From Kibdelosporangium sp. MJ126-NF4 (GTDB lineage: Bacteria; Actinomycetota; Actinomycetes; Mycobacteriales; Pseudonocardiaceae): a stretch of DNA of 64,000 nucleotides. The translations under genes and the position numbers were made by a program. The notes below the pieces were generated by a model that made no database searches, had not been told where the DNA came from, and saw only the letters and a list, made by a program, of their open reading frames with translations. Below, piece by piece: positions 7,545 through 17,800 of this stretch. How positions within the stretch are numbered: the first letter of the stretch is position 1; each line of letters opens with the position of its first letter. The stretch lies in the NCBI RefSeq assembly GCF_000826545.1, contig NZ_CDME01000011.1, forward strand, positions 81,001-145,000, read 5' to 3'.

Positions 7545-9047
7545 TCAGAACGGGAACTGCCGTTGGTGCAACTCCCTGATCAACTCGGCTCGCTCGCCGG
7601 ACGCGTCGGCCAGCGTCTGGGCGGCGGGCCCGCAGTGCACGTCACGGGCCGGGAGCTTGCCGTTGACCAGGAACTCCGTGCCGATGGCGTCGACACACGG
7701 GTTCCCCGCGATGAGGTACGTGCCATGGCCGCTCTCGTCGGCGGTCACCAGCTTCGCGCGGTCGCCCATCGCGGCCCGCATGTTCCGGGCGCCGAGCAGT
7801 GGCGTGGCCGGGTCACGCAGGTTCTGCGTCAGCAGCACGTTGCTCGGGCCACGGTCGGTGATCCGGACAACCGGCTCGATCGGCTTGGTCGGCCAGAACG
7901 CGCACGGCCACACGTTCGACGGCATGCCGTGGGTAACCGGGTACTTGTGCTTGTCGCGCAGCACCTGGGCCTGATGCAGCGGGAGGTTGCGTGGCCAGGA
8001 GGCGTCACCGCACACGACGCCCCACAGGGTGGCCACGGTCTCCTGGCTGGCCCCTGGAGCGTTCGGGACCCCGCTGGGGTCGCCACGCAGGAGCTGTTGC
8101 CACGTTTTGGCCAGCTGCGGGTACTCGGACGGGCCGTAGAGGGAACCGCGAGTCAGTCCGCGCAGCGCGTTGCCGGTCACGTGCTCGAGGGGCTGGGCAT
8201 CCAGCTTGGCAGTCAGCGCGAGGTACGTGTCCCGGACCGCCTTGGGTGTCGCGCCGAGACCGTAGGTGGGCTGCCGTTCTGCGGCCCACTTGGCGAAGTC
8301 CTCGAAGACCTCCTCGGTGGACGCACCCCAGTTCTGCCAGACCCCCCGCCAGATCCCGCGCGGGTCGACCACGCTGTCCAGCACGATCCGGTCCGACTGG
8401 GCCGGGAACATCGTCGTGTACACCGCGCCGAGGTACGACCCGTACGAGATGCCGAAGTACGAGATCTTCTGCTCGCCGAGCGCCTCCCGGATCCGGTCCA
8501 TGTCCCGCGCGGTGTTCGCCGTGGTCACGTAAGGCAGTCGCTCGCCCGAGTTCTCGAAACACTGCTTCGCCACCTGGCGTGCGTACTCCACCGACGGCCG
8601 GATGTCGCCGTTCGGCGCGGGGTACGGGATCACCTTGCTGCCGTCGATCTGCTGCGGGGTCAACGCGCACGTGTTCGGGGTGCTGCGGCCGGTGCCGCGC
8701 GGGTCGAACCCAATCAGGTCGTACGCGTCGGTGACGCTCTTGGGCGCCATCTGTCCGATGATGTGCGGCAGGCTGAGCCCGGGGCCGCCGGGACCGCCCG
8801 GGTTGAGCAGCAGCACGCCCCGCCGGGCGGCCGGAGTGGTGGATTTCCTGCGGGACACCGCGATGTCGATCTTCGTCCCGGTGGGCTTGCGGTAGTCCAA
8901 CGGGACACTGAGCGTGGTGCACTCCAACGGAACGCTCTCACACGGCTGCCACACCGGCTGTTGTGCCGCACTGGCGGCCGTTGCCGGTATGACCAGTGTT
9001 GCTGTGACTGTTCCCGCGACCAACGCGCTCAGCACGAGCGATCTCAT
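7545..9047 (-). CDS. Secreted S33 tripeptidyl-aminopeptidase-like alpha/beta hydrolase (copy 2)
   Basis: A 500-residue exported serine peptidase of the actinobacterial tripeptidyl aminopeptidase type. A signal peptide (MRSLVLSALVAGTVTATLV...ASAA) is followed by the alpha/beta hydrolase fold: oxyanion region [12 protein letters not shown], nucleophile GISYGSY, acid in LRDPATP and histidine in ESGHGTY. ATG 9047 has a GGGAGG site eight bases upstream. It is a tandem paralogue of the next gene on the same strand, from which it is 26 bases away; long blocks are identical ([35 protein letters not shown]). Role: trimming tripeptides from extracellular peptides, by family analogy. Confidence 0.9.
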   Translation of the reverse strand: MRSLVLSALVAGTVTATLVIPATAASAAQQPVWQPCESVPLECTTLSVPLDYRKPTGTKIDIAVSRRKSTTPAARRGVLLLNPGGPGGPGLSLPHIIGQMAPKSVTDAYDLIGFDPRGTGRSTPNTCALTPQQIDGSKVIPYPAPNGDIRPSVEYARQVAKQCFENSGERLPYVTTANTARDMDRIREALGEQKISYFGISYGSYLGAVYTTMFPAQSDRIVLDSVVDPRGIWRGVWQNWGASTEEVFEDFAKWAAERQPTYGLGATPKAVRDTYLALTAKLDAQPLEHVTGNALRGLTRGSLYGPSEYPQLAKTWQQLLRGDPSGVPNAPGASQETVATLWGVVCGDASWPRNLPLHQAQVLRDKHKYPVTHGMPSNVWPCAFWPTKPIEPVVRITDRGPSNVLLTQNLRDPATPLLGARNMRAAMGDRAKLVTADESGHGTYLIAGNPCVDAIGTEFLVNGKLPARDVHCGPAAQTLADASGERAELIRELHQRQFPF

Positions 9048-9073
9048 CCGCTTTCCTCCCTGAAGTCGTCTGG

Positions 9074-10537
9074 TCAGAAGAAGATCCTCGATCGGTACAG
9101 GCCGGTCTCCACCTCCTTGCGCGTGTCCTGGGCACCACACTGCACGTCCGTTGCCGGAAAAGTGCCGCGCACGAGGAAATCCGTGCCGATCCGGTCCACG
9201 CAGGCGTTGCCCGCCGCCAGGTACGAGCCGTGACCACCCCGGTCCACCGTCACCAGCCGCGCCCGGTTGCCCAGCGCGGCCCGCATCGCGCGGGCGCCGG
9301 ACACCGGAGTCGCCGGGTCGCGCAGGTTCTGCGTGAGCAGCACGTTGCCGGGGCCGCGGTCGGTGATCCGCACCATCGGCTCAGTCGGCGTGGTCGGCCA
9401 GAACGCGCACGGCATCACGTTGGCGGGCATTCCGTTGCTGATCGGGTACTTCCGGCGATTGGCGAGCACATCCCACTGGTACCGCGGCACATCGCGAGAA
9501 GCAGGCGCGTCGTTGCAGGCGATGCCCCAGAGTGTGGCGGCCTCGCCCTGGCCGATGGTCAGCGGGCCGACCGGCCCGGTCTCGCCGCGCAGCACCGCCT
9601 GCCACAGCTTGGCCTGCTCGGGGAAGTACTCGTCGCTGATCAGCCCGATCCGGTTGCGGATCCGGAACCCGTTGCCGGTCAACGCCCCCGCCGGTTTCGC
9701 GTCGAGCTTGGCGGCCAGCGCGAAGTACGTGTCCCGCACGGCTTTCGGTGTCGCGCCGAGACCGTACTCCGAGTTCCGGTCCGCGGCCCACGCGGCGAAG
9801 TCCCCGAAGCGTTCCTCGATCGCCGGGCCCCAGTTGCGCCACGCCCCCTGCCACAGGTCACGCGGATCGAGCACGCTGTCCAGCACGATCCGGTCCGACC
9901 GGGCCGGGAACATGGTCGTGTACACGGCACCGAGGTACGACCCGTACGACGACCCGAAGTACGAGATCTTCCGCTCCCCCAGCGCGATCCGGACCCGGTC
10001 CATGTCACGCGCGGTGTTCGCGGTCGTCACGTGCGGCAGCCGGTCGCCGGAATGTTCGAAACACTGCCTGGCGACTTGGCGCGCGTAGTCCACCGACGCG
10101 CGGATGTTCCCGTCCGCCGCCGGGTACGGCACGACCTTGGCGAGGTCCGCCTGGTCGGGCGTCAGCGCGCACGTGTTGGGTGTGCTGCGCCCGGTGCCGC
10201 GCGGGTCGAGCCCGATCAGGTCGTACGCGTCGGCCACCGGCTGTGACGCCTCGGCCATCTGCAGTGGCATGTCCAGGCCCGCGTTGCCCGGCCCGCCGGG
10301 GTTGAGCAGCAACACCCCGCGCCTGGCCGTGGGATTGCCGGACTTCCTGCGGGACACCGCGATGTCGATCTTCGTCCCGGCCGGCTCGCGGTAGTCCAGC
10401 GGGACCTTGACTTCTGTGCACTCCAGTGGCAGGTCCGGACACGGTGTCCAGGTCAGCTGGGTCCGATCCGGCTGGGCCGCGGCGGCGGGCGCCGCCGCGA
10501 GACCGAGAGCCAAGGACACCACGACAACCAGTCGCAT
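9074..10537 (-). CDS. Secreted S33 tripeptidyl-aminopeptidase-like alpha/beta hydrolase (copy 1)
   Basis: A 487-residue exported peptidase, first gene of the leftward peptidase run. It has a signal peptide ([20 protein letters not shown]), the LLLNPGGPG oxyanion loop, the nucleophile motif GSSYGSY (copy 2 has GISYGSY), the acid in LRDPATP and the histidine in RGGHGSY. The two copies align end to end, so they arose by tandem duplication. The divergence is greatest in the lid region between the nucleophile and the acid, which usually sets substrate preference. ATG 10537 is chosen from the signal peptide and a G-rich site upstream. Confidence 0.9.
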   Translation of the reverse strand: MRLVVVVSLALGLAAAPAAAAQPDRTQLTWTPCPDLPLECTEVKVPLDYREPAGTKIDIAVSRRKSGNPTARRGVLLLNPGGPGNAGLDMPLQMAEASQPVADAYDLIGLDPRGTGRSTPNTCALTPDQADLAKVVPYPAADGNIRASVDYARQVARQCFEHSGDRLPHVTTANTARDMDRVRIALGERKISYFGSSYGSYLGAVYTTMFPARSDRIVLDSVLDPRDLWQGAWRNWGPAIEERFGDFAAWAADRNSEYGLGATPKAVRDTYFALAAKLDAKPAGALTGNGFRIRNRIGLISDEYFPEQAKLWQAVLRGETGPVGPLTIGQGEAATLWGIACNDAPASRDVPRYQWDVLANRRKYPISNGMPANVMPCAFWPTTPTEPMVRITDRGPGNVLLTQNLRDPATPVSGARAMRAALGNRARLVTVDRGGHGSYLAAGNACVDRIGTDFLVRGTFPATDVQCGAQDTRKEVETGLYRSRIFF

Positions 10538-10637
10538 TCGTTTCCCCCCGGGGACGATCGCCGGAAAACCGGCCGTGACCTGCCTGACGTTATGGATCAC
10601 GCGAATGCCCGCGCATCGGCCTGCCGGACCACCCGGG

Positions 10638-10672
10638 CCCCTAGGGGTCCGCGTGACCCCGGACACGTCCGG
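10638..10672. promoter_or_regulatory. Two palindromes in the peptidase/lipA divergent gap
   Basis: The 156-base gap between the divergent S33 peptidase and lipA genes holds a 10-bp palindrome CCCCTAGGGG (10638-10647) and an inverted repeat CCGGAC-AC-GTCCGG (10659-10672). Both lie within 60 bases of the lipA start. They could be operators for either gene; no cognate regulator is adjacent, so the assignment stays open. Confidence 0.4.
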
Positions 10673-10693
10673 ACAAGGCGTAACCTTTGCTCC

Positions 10694-11695
10694 GTGACTG
10701 TGGCGCCGGAGGGACGGAAGCTGCTGCGTGTTGAGGTCCGCAACAGCCAGACCCCGATCGAGAAGAAGCCGCCGTGGATCAAGACCAAGGCGCGGATGGG
10801 CCCGGAGTACACCGCGCTCAAAGCCCTGGTCCGGCGGGAGGGCCTGCACACGGTGTGCGAGGAGGCGGGTTGTCCCAACATCTACGAGTGCTGGGAGGAC
10901 CGCGAGGCCACGTTCCTCATCGGCGGTGACCAGTGCACGCGCCGCTGCGACTTCTGCCAGATCGACACCGGCAAACCGGCGGCGCTGGACCGCGAGGAAC
11001 CGCGCAAGGTCGCCGAATCGGTTCAGGCGATGGGACTGCGGTACTCGACCGTCACCGGCGTCGCCCGTGACGACCTGGCGGACGGCGGCGCCTGGCTGTA
11101 CGCCGAGACGGTCCGCCAGATCCACAAGCTCAACCCCGGCACCGGTGTCGAGCTGCTGATCCCGGACTTCAACGCGGACCCCGACCAACTGGCCGAGGTG
11201 TTCGGTTCACAGCCGGAGGTGCTGGCGCACAACCTGGAGACCGTGCCGCGCATCTTCAAGCGGATCCGGCCGGGTTTCCGCTACGAGCGCTCCCTCGAAG
11301 TGATCACCAAGGCCCGCGAGTTCGGCCTGGTCACCAAGTCGAACCTGATCCTCGGCATGGGCGAGACGCCGGAAGAGGTCACCGAGGCGCTGCGCGACCT
11401 GCACGAGGCAGGCACGGACATCGTGACCATCACCCAGTACCTGCGCCCCTCACCCCGGCACCACCCGATCGACCGGTGGGTCAAGCCCGAGGAGTTCGTG
11501 CAGCACAAAGAGGCAGCCGAAGAGATCGGGTTCGCGGGCGTGATGGCCGGTCCGCTGGTGCGCTCCTCCTACCGCGCCGGACGGCTGTACGCCCAGGCCA
11601 TGGCCCATCGCGGCGAGACCGTGCCGGAGAACCTCGCGCACCTGGCCGAGCAGGGCCCGGCCAGCCAGGAGATCGGTTCGCTGCTTTCCCGGTAG
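10694..11695 (+). CDS. lipA: Lipoyl synthase LipA
   Basis: A 333-residue radical-SAM enzyme that inserts two sulfurs into protein-bound octanoyl groups to make lipoyl cofactors for pyruvate and 2-oxoglutarate dehydrogenases. Both iron-sulfur clusters are visible: the auxiliary cluster motif in [12 protein letters not shown] and the radical-[11 protein letters not shown] (C-x3-C-x2-C). The conserved C-terminal RSSYRAG is present. GTG 10694 gives the normal length; the open frame further upstream is not LipA-like. It is divergent from the peptidases and about 10.5 kb from lipB, on the other strand, whereas many relatives keep lipB-lipA adjacent. AceE, whose complex needs lipoate, is in the same window. 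Confidence 0.97.
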   Translation: MTVAPEGRKLLRVEVRNSQTPIEKKPPWIKTKARMGPEYTALKALVRREGLHTVCEEAGCPNIYECWEDREATFLIGGDQCTRRCDFCQIDTGKPAALDREEPRKVAESVQAMGLRYSTVTGVARDDLADGGAWLYAETVRQIHKLNPGTGVELLIPDFNADPDQLAEVFGSQPEVLAHNLETVPRIFKRIRPGFRYERSLEVITKAREFGLVTKSNLILGMGETPEEVTEALRDLHEAGTDIVTITQYLRPSPRHHPIDRWVKPEEFVQHKEAAEEIGFAGVMAGPLVRSSYRAGRLYAQAMAHRGETVPENLAHLAEQGPASQEIGSLLSR

Positions 11696-11797
11696 GCTGG
11701 TCGCCATCAACCGGGGGACGTCTCGTGGAACCGTCACGCTTGCCTATACGTCTCTCATGGGCATAACCGCCCGTACATCGAAAGAGGGACGAATCCA

Positions 11798-12496
11798 GTG
11801 GCTTTGGTAGGCGACGTTCTCAACTGGCTGGCGGCGCTGCCGCAACCCGCGCTGGTCGGCGCGACCGGTGGGCTGATCCTGCTGGAGTGCACCATCGGCC
11901 TGGGGTTCATCGCCCCGGGTGAGGCCGGTCTGCTGATCGCGTCGACCACGGTGTCGGCCGGTCCGGAGGGGTTCTCGCTGGCCCGGTTCCTCGTGCTGTG
12001 GGTCGTGGTCACGGTGGCGGCCGCCTGCGGTGACTCGATCGGCTACGTGATCGGCCGCCGGTTCGGCCCGTCGCTGCGCGAGACCAAGCTGATCAAGAAG
12101 TACGGCGCGGAAGGCTGGGACAAGACCACCGGCATCCTGCGCAAACGCGGCGCGTGGGCGGTGTTCTTCGGCCGCTGGCTGCCGGTGGTGCGCACGCTGA
12201 TGCCCGCCGCGGCCGGTACCGCCGGTCTGCCGTACCGCAAGTTCCTGCCCGCGGCGATGCTGGGCGCGGCCTCGTGGTCGCTGGCGCACATCTCGATCGG
12301 CGCGTCGCTGGGCGCGGCGGCCAAACAGCTGGAGCACTACCTCAGCACCGGTGGCCTGATCGTGGTGGCGGCCCTCGTGCTCGTGGGCTTTGTCGTGTTC
12401 ACGGTCCGCAAGCGCAAGAAGACCAAGGCCAAGGCGGCGCTCGCGGCGAACGAGACCGCCAAGACCGACGAGGTCGCGGCAGCCGAGTCGGCCTGA
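11798..12496 (+). CDS. DedA-family membrane protein
   Basis: A 232-residue inner-membrane protein of the DedA/VTT family, some members of which move undecaprenyl phosphate or other phospholipids across the membrane. The family core is clear: LLECTIGLGFIAPGEAGLL near residue 30, the re-entrant region with GDSIGYVIGRRFG, and FFGRWLPVVRTLMPAAAG with the conserved Arg pair. A final membrane helix (LIVVAALVLVGFVVF) is followed by a Lys/Ala-rich cytoplasmic tail. GTG 11798 has GAGGG about nine bases before it. It is downstream of lipA with about 100 bases between. Confidence 0.9.
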   Translation: MALVGDVLNWLAALPQPALVGATGGLILLECTIGLGFIAPGEAGLLIASTTVSAGPEGFSLARFLVLWVVVTVAAACGDSIGYVIGRRFGPSLRETKLIKKYGAEGWDKTTGILRKRGAWAVFFGRWLPVVRTLMPAAAGTAGLPYRKFLPAAMLGAASWSLAHISIGASLGAAAKQLEHYLSTGGLIVVAALVLVGFVVFTVRKRKKTKAKAALAANETAKTDEVAAAESA

Positions 12497-12502
12497 TCCT
12501 TC

Positions 12503-13540
12503 CTACGAGGTGACCGTGATCGGTCCCGCGGTCACCCCGTCCAACGTGCGCACGTACCCGGCCCCGAACGCGGTGGCCGGGGTGTGCGAGCCGGGCTCGA
12601 CCGTCCCGATCTCGGTCGCGATCCGGACGACGGCGTCCGCGGTGATGTCGTAGGAGTTCGGCGTGACCAGGGTGCCGGTCGCGGTGCGGCCGGACTGGTC
12701 ACGGGCCTCGCCCCAGAACTCCGCCCGGCTACCTGCCCGCCGCTTCTCCCCCGGCCCGGCGATCAGACCGACCAGTTTCTTGCCGACCCGCTGGGCCACT
12801 CCGGTCCGCATCAGCGGCGCCGTCAGCTGCTGGGCCCGGCTGACCACTCCGGCGGGCAGGCCGACAGCCATGTAGTTGGTGATGTTCGGGATCCCGGTGG
12901 ACCGGTACGCGGTGGCGACGTCACCCCATGGCAGGGAGACCACGCTCCGCGTGCCCGACGGGAACGCGGCGTTGGCCGTGGACTGTCCGACCGGGACGGT
13001 CACCAGCTTGCCGTCGACCCGGACGCGCCCGCCGGTGCCCATGCCCTCGACCGTGGTCTTCAGCGTGCCGGGGCTGAACCCGCCGCCCGCGATGAACGCC
13101 AGCTTCAACGACGTGGCCCCCGGCAGCGCCTCGGCCAGCGACAACGCCAGGCAGTCGCTGGGCACGACGTCGAAGCCGGAGCCGGGCAGCAGCACGACAC
13201 CGGCCGCGGCGGCCTCGTCCGAGCGGGCGAAGATCTCCTCGAAGACGTCGATCTCGCCGGTGACGTCCAGGTAGTGCGTCCTGGTCGCCAGGCAGGCGTC
13301 CACCATCGGCCGCGAGGTCGCGGAGAACGGCCCGGCGCAGTGCGCGACCGCGTCGATCCCGTCGAGCCCGTCCGCTGCCTGCTCCAGCCCGAAGATCCGG
13401 TGCTCCAGGCCCAGCTCGGCGGCCAGCTGCCGGATATCGGGACTGCGCCCGGCCAGCACGGGCCGTTCTCCGCGCGCGACCGCGAGGCGCGTGACGAGCT
13501 TGCCGGTATAGCCGTTCGCGCCGTACACCATCCACGTCAT
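12503..13540 (-). CDS. Saccharopine dehydrogenase-family NAD(P)-binding reductase
   Basis: A 345-residue protein related to saccharopine dehydrogenase and to the trans-acting enoyl reductases of mycobacterial lipid synthesis. It has the N-terminal Rossmann motif GANGYTGKL, the AHCAGPFSATS segment and THYLDVTGE typical of this group, plus LLPGSGFDVVPSDCLA. The actual substrate is unknown; a lipid or polyketide role is possible by family. It ends seven bases from the end of the convergent DedA gene, with no clear terminator between. ATG at 13540, divergent from the acetyltransferase gene. Confidence 0.87.
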   Translation of the reverse strand: MTWMVYGANGYTGKLVTRLAVARGERPVLAGRSPDIRQLAAELGLEHRIFGLEQAADGLDGIDAVAHCAGPFSATSRPMVDACLATRTHYLDVTGEIDVFEEIFARSDEAAAAGVVLLPGSGFDVVPSDCLALSLAEALPGATSLKLAFIAGGGFSPGTLKTTVEGMGTGGRVRVDGKLVTVPVGQSTANAAFPSGTRSVVSLPWGDVATAYRSTGIPNITNYMAVGLPAGVVSRAQQLTAPLMRTGVAQRVGKKLVGLIAGPGEKRRAGSRAEFWGEARDQSGRTATGTLVTPNSYDITADAVVRIATEIGTVEPGSHTPATAFGAGYVRTLDGVTAGPITVTS

Positions 13541-13588
13541 GCCCGGATGTTACCGCCGAGTAGTAGTGTCCGCAGATAGGTTGGAAAC

Positions 13589-14752
13589 ATGGGAATTCGC
13601 CGGATCTCCGCAGACCAGACCGACCTTCGCACGATCGAGTACGCCTTCTCCCACTCACCGCTGCCCGCGGACGGCCGCGCGAAGTGGCAGGAGGCCATGT
13701 CGTACAACTCCGACAGCGTCGTACTGATCAGCGAGGAGAACGGCGTCTCGGTCGCCGAAGCCTCCGCAGTCCCCCTGCGGCAGAACATCCGCGGCTCGGT
13801 GTACCCGATGGCGGGCATCGCGGGCGTGGCCGCGCAGCCCCAGGTCCGCCGCCGCGGCTACGTCCGGGAGCTGCTGACGGAACTACTGGGCCAGATGCGC
13901 GACGAAGGCCACGCCGTCAGCGTGCTCTACCCGTTCCGCGCGTCCTTCTACGCCAAGTTCGGCTACGTCGGCCTGCCGAAACCCCGCTGGGCCAGGTTCG
14001 ACCCGAGCGGACTGAGCGACCTGCGCGCACTGGAACTGGACGGCGAGACCGAGTGGCAGCAGATCGGCGCCGGGTATCCGCTCTACCGCGGCCTCAACGA
14101 GCGTCTGCTGGCGCAGCGGCACGGCTTCGCGGTGTTCCCCGAGTCGCGGGACGTGCGGATCCGCGACCGCGACGAGCACTGGCTGCTCACCGCGAAGTCG
14201 GGCGGCGAGGTGGTCGGCGCGTCGGCGTACCGCATCGACCGGGACGGCAGCAAAGCCATCCTGCACGCCGACAGCCTGCTGTACTCGAACCCGCTCGGCC
14301 GGTCGCTGCTGCTGCAGTTCTTCGCCATGCACGCCGACCACATGCAGGAAATCGCGGTGCCCGTCGCGCCGGACGAGTTCCCCGAACTGTGGGCCACGGA
14401 CCTCACGGGACGCATCGAGGTCAAACCGTTGGCGGGACACGCGCCGATGGGCCGTGTCCTGTCGGTGGAGGCGTTGCAGGGCATGGCGGTCGGGCCGGGC
14501 CGGGTCGGCGTCGAGATCGTCGACGACCCGTTCATCGGCGGGAAGTACATGCTGGACGGCACATCGGGCCGGTTGGCGGTGACCTCCGGCGACCCGGAGG
14601 TCACGCTCACCTCAGCCGGTTTCGCCGGGCTGGTCTACGGCGTGCTCAGCCCGGCGGACATCGTCCTGCGCGGCCTGGGCACCGTGCCCGACCCGACGGG
14701 ACTGGCCACGCTGTTCCCGCGCCAGATCCCCTACGTCTTCGCCGAGTTCTAA
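13589..14752 (+). CDS. Eis-like GNAT N-acetyltransferase
   Basis: A 387-residue acetyltransferase of the Eis type: an N-terminal GNAT domain, a second degenerate GNAT half and a C-terminal sterol-carrier-like domain (VEIVDDPFIGGKYMLDG...TLTSAGFAGLVYG). The acetyl-CoA motif VAAQPQVRRRGYVRELL is intact near residues 85-100. Eis proteins acetylate amines on aminoglycosides, peptides or proteins; the substrate here is not known. ATG 13589 is 48 bases from the divergent reductase start. A perfect palindrome two bases after the stop is its terminator. Confidence 0.88.
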   Translation: MGIRRISADQTDLRTIEYAFSHSPLPADGRAKWQEAMSYNSDSVVLISEENGVSVAEASAVPLRQNIRGSVYPMAGIAGVAAQPQVRRRGYVRELLTELLGQMRDEGHAVSVLYPFRASFYAKFGYVGLPKPRWARFDPSGLSDLRALELDGETEWQQIGAGYPLYRGLNERLLAQRHGFAVFPESRDVRIRDRDEHWLLTAKSGGEVVGASAYRIDRDGSKAILHADSLLYSNPLGRSLLLQFFAMHADHMQEIAVPVAPDEFPELWATDLTGRIEVKPLAGHAPMGRVLSVEALQGMAVGPGRVGVEIVDDPFIGGKYMLDGTSGRLAVTSGDPEVTLTSAGFAGLVYGVLSPADIVLRGLGTVPDPTGLATLFPRQIPYVFAEF

Positions 14753-14754
14753 AG

Positions 14755-14800
14755 CTCGTGAGTGGTTGGTCCGGTTAGAACCGGACCAACCACTCACGAG
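14755..14800. repeat. 46-bp palindromic repeat, copy A, acting as bidirectional terminator
   Basis: Two perfect 22-base arms (14755-14776 and 14779-14800) separated by the dinucleotide AG. The outer part reads CTCGTGAGTGG and the centre CCGGTTAGAACCGG. It begins two bases after the acetyltransferase stop and ends four bases before the stop of the convergent S8 peptidase gene, so it fits a terminator for both. The same 46-bp element with the same arm and loop lengths recurs at 53184-53229. Confidence 0.85.
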
Positions 14801-14803
14801 GGT

Positions 14804-17800
14804 CTACCTGTCCGGACGCTCGGTCACCCGGACACCGTTGACGATCGGCGCACCGGCGCGTGACACGAACCGGATGTTGAGCTGACCGTCGTCGACCTGG
14901 ACGAACTGCGAGGTGGCCAGTGCCGCGAAGCCACCGACCTCCCCTGCCACGTCCAGCGCGGGCGTGACCAGCCTGCCTTCGATGATCACGTCGAACAGCC
15001 GCGCGTTCGGGTCCGTCCAGCCGAGCTCGGCGTAGTTGAGCTCAACCTGGTAGACGCCCTTGGCCAGCCCGTCGAACCGGTACTCGTAGGCACCTTCCCG
15101 CTGGGACCGGTACAGCGACTGCTCACTGGTGCCGGAGATGGTCTCGGTCGTGCGCACCGGTTTCGACGACTGGCCGAGCCAGCCCTGTCCACCGGTCGAG
15201 TACGCCTGGTCCGAGCTCCACGTGTCGCCGAGCGCGTCGACGCCGCCGTCACCGCCCGAGTCGAGCGCGATCCTCGACTTGGGCACGACCACCTTCACCG
15301 GGATCCCGATCGTGGAACGCTTGGCGGCGTTGCTGACCAGGAAGATGGTCGCGCCGTGCACGCCGGGCTTGAGGTTCGTGGCGTCGATGGTGAGTTCGAC
15401 CTGCTGCCCACCGCCCGCCGCCACACTGCCCGACGTGACACTCTCGCTCAGCCACGGCACGTCGGCGAACGACGGGATCGGCGACTCCAGCAACGTGGCC
15501 TTGCTCTTGCCTGCCAGCTGCGAGAGGACCCACAGGTTCCCGGTCTCGTCCAGTTCCAGACCGGCGCCGGAGAAGGACGTCGTGGCCTCCGGGTCGGCCA
15601 CGGTCGTGACCGTGGCACAGGTGTCCGGGTTCACCGCGGCGATCGTGTCGGTAGCCGAGTTGGTCGACACCCACAGCACTCCGCGTGGCGAGTACGCCAG
15701 TCCGGAGATCCCGGCCAGCGTCGCCGCCGGGCGGCACTGGCTGACCAGCGTGCCCGGGTCCGGATAGGACAGACCCTTGACCTTGTAGATCACGCCCTCG
15801 TTCCAGCCGCCGATGTAGAACGTGTCATCGTCGGCGCGGTAGGCGAGGCCGCGCTGCGAGATCGCGGTCCACGGGCTGCCGGTGATGGTCGTGACCAGCG
15901 CACCGGTCTGCGGGTTGAGGCACTTGATCCCGTAGTCCCCGCCGACCGTGACCTGGCAGACCAGGTTGCGGCCGGGCACGTACGTCAGGTCCGCGGGCCA
16001 GCCGCCGAAGTTCGACGGGAACTGCTGGCCGAACGTGCCTTCGGTCGAGTACCGGGCGAGGGCCTGGGTGGCCGCCGTCGAGTCGCTGACCCACACGTTG
16101 CCCGCGTTGTAGCCCGCGCCCCAGCCCTTGCCGAGTTCGTTGACGGTGAAGGACTTCAGCACGTCACCAGCGGCCGCCGGAGTGGCCCTGCTGACGTCAG
16201 CCGTGTCGAGCCCGACCGCAGTGCGGGCGTTCGGGTCGTAACCCTTCACACCCTTGGCGGCCATGGGCTTCGACGGCACAGCCGGTTCACTGGCCACGCC
16301 GCCGCTGACTTCCTTGAACTCCCACGTGCCCGTGGCGCTGCCGGAGTTGCGGAGGTTCAGCGTGCGCTTGCGGGTTTCCCCGGCGGGCACGATGACCTCC
16401 AGCGCGGCCGGGTTGGCCTCGAACAGCGGCGACCGCAGCGCGAAGTCCTTGGTCAGGACAACGCCTTCGGAGCCGACCGTGAGGTTGGCCCGCTCGGTCT
16501 CGTAGCCGCGCTGGCTCGCCACGGCGGTGAAGCTGCCCAGCGCCACCTCGGCCTGGTAGAAACCGGTCGAGTCGGCGACCGCGCTGACCGCCTTGCCCGA
16601 ACGCTGCAACGCGATCCCGCCACCGGCAAGCGGCTGCTTGTCGTTGGCGTCGGTGACCGTGCCGCGGACCAGTCCGGTGTTCGGCACCCGCGCCGAGATG
16701 GCAGTGCTGTCGGACAGGTGGGCCTTCTTGACCGAGTACGGCAACGCGACCGAGCCGGTCTCGTTCTCCAGGCCGACCGTGGCCGTCGCGCCCGACTCGG
16801 CCGGGCTGGCCTGGTCGATCCCGTTGTACTGCACCTGCAGACGGCCGCCCTCGGTGAGGATCAGCTCGGCCGACAGGCGGCTGCCCGGTGCCGACTTCAC
16901 CGTCACGTTCCGCCATTCCACAATGTACCGGCGGTTGGGCGCGGCGCCGTCGGTCGACGTGCGCACACTCGCCTGCGCGTCCACCACCAGGTCGTCCCAG
17001 AAGGCGTAGATCGCGCCGTTCGGGGCGGCCGGTGCCGGGATCGCTCCGCCCGGCGCACCGGTTCCCGCGAACGCGAGATACCCGTCGGTGTGCACCGCGG
17101 CGGTCTTGTACGTCTTGCCGTAGAAGGTGACCGGGAACGGCAGGGTGACGTTCGCCGAGGCGTTGTCACCGGTCAGCTGCAACGCGGTGCCCGCGTCGAC
17201 CCACGACGGCGAGACATGCCGCGGGGTGTAGCCGTAGGCGTCCACCTTGGGCTCCAGCGAGAAGTCCGCGGTCACGTTCCCGCTGACGTTCACGCTCTTG
17301 CGCTGCGTCTGCAGCCAACGGCCGTAGTCCGCGACGACCTCGTACGTGCCCGCCGGAACGGTCAGCGTGTACGCACCGGCGTTGTCGGTCTTCACCGCGG
17401 CCACCGCGGTGTTGGCGATGGAGACCTCGACGCCACCCAGGGTTGCGCCGTCCGGTGCCTTGACAACACCCTTGATCGTGAAGCTCGGCGCGGCGGGCAG
17501 GTCGAAGTCGGCCGCGACCGTCTTGCCTTCCTCCACGGTCACCTTCTGGTCCTTGGTGACCAGACCGAACTTGCTCGCCTTGACCGTGTAGGCCCCGATC
17601 GGTGCCCGGTCGAGGCTGAACTTGCCGTCCGCGCCGGTGGTCTTCACCGCCGAGGTCGGGCCGCTGATCTCGATCTTCACGCCGTCGGCGGGCTTGCCCG
17701 CGCTGACGACCGAACCCGCGATGACGCCTGTCGGGCCGCGCGGGGCCTTCTCGACCGACGCGAAGGTGTCCAGCTTGCCCTCGCCCCAGACGTTGTTGTT

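Noticed and set aside
10638..10647. CCCCTAGGGG near lipA as the same operator as CCCCATTAGGGG at 32346
   Set aside because: Spacing between the C4 and G4 blocks differs by two bases and there is no related regulator nearby; resemblance may be chance in GC-rich DNA.
10538..11188. Upstream extension of the S33 peptidase frame across the divergent gap into lipA
   Set aside because: It runs antisense to lipA and precedes a normal signal peptide with its own start.
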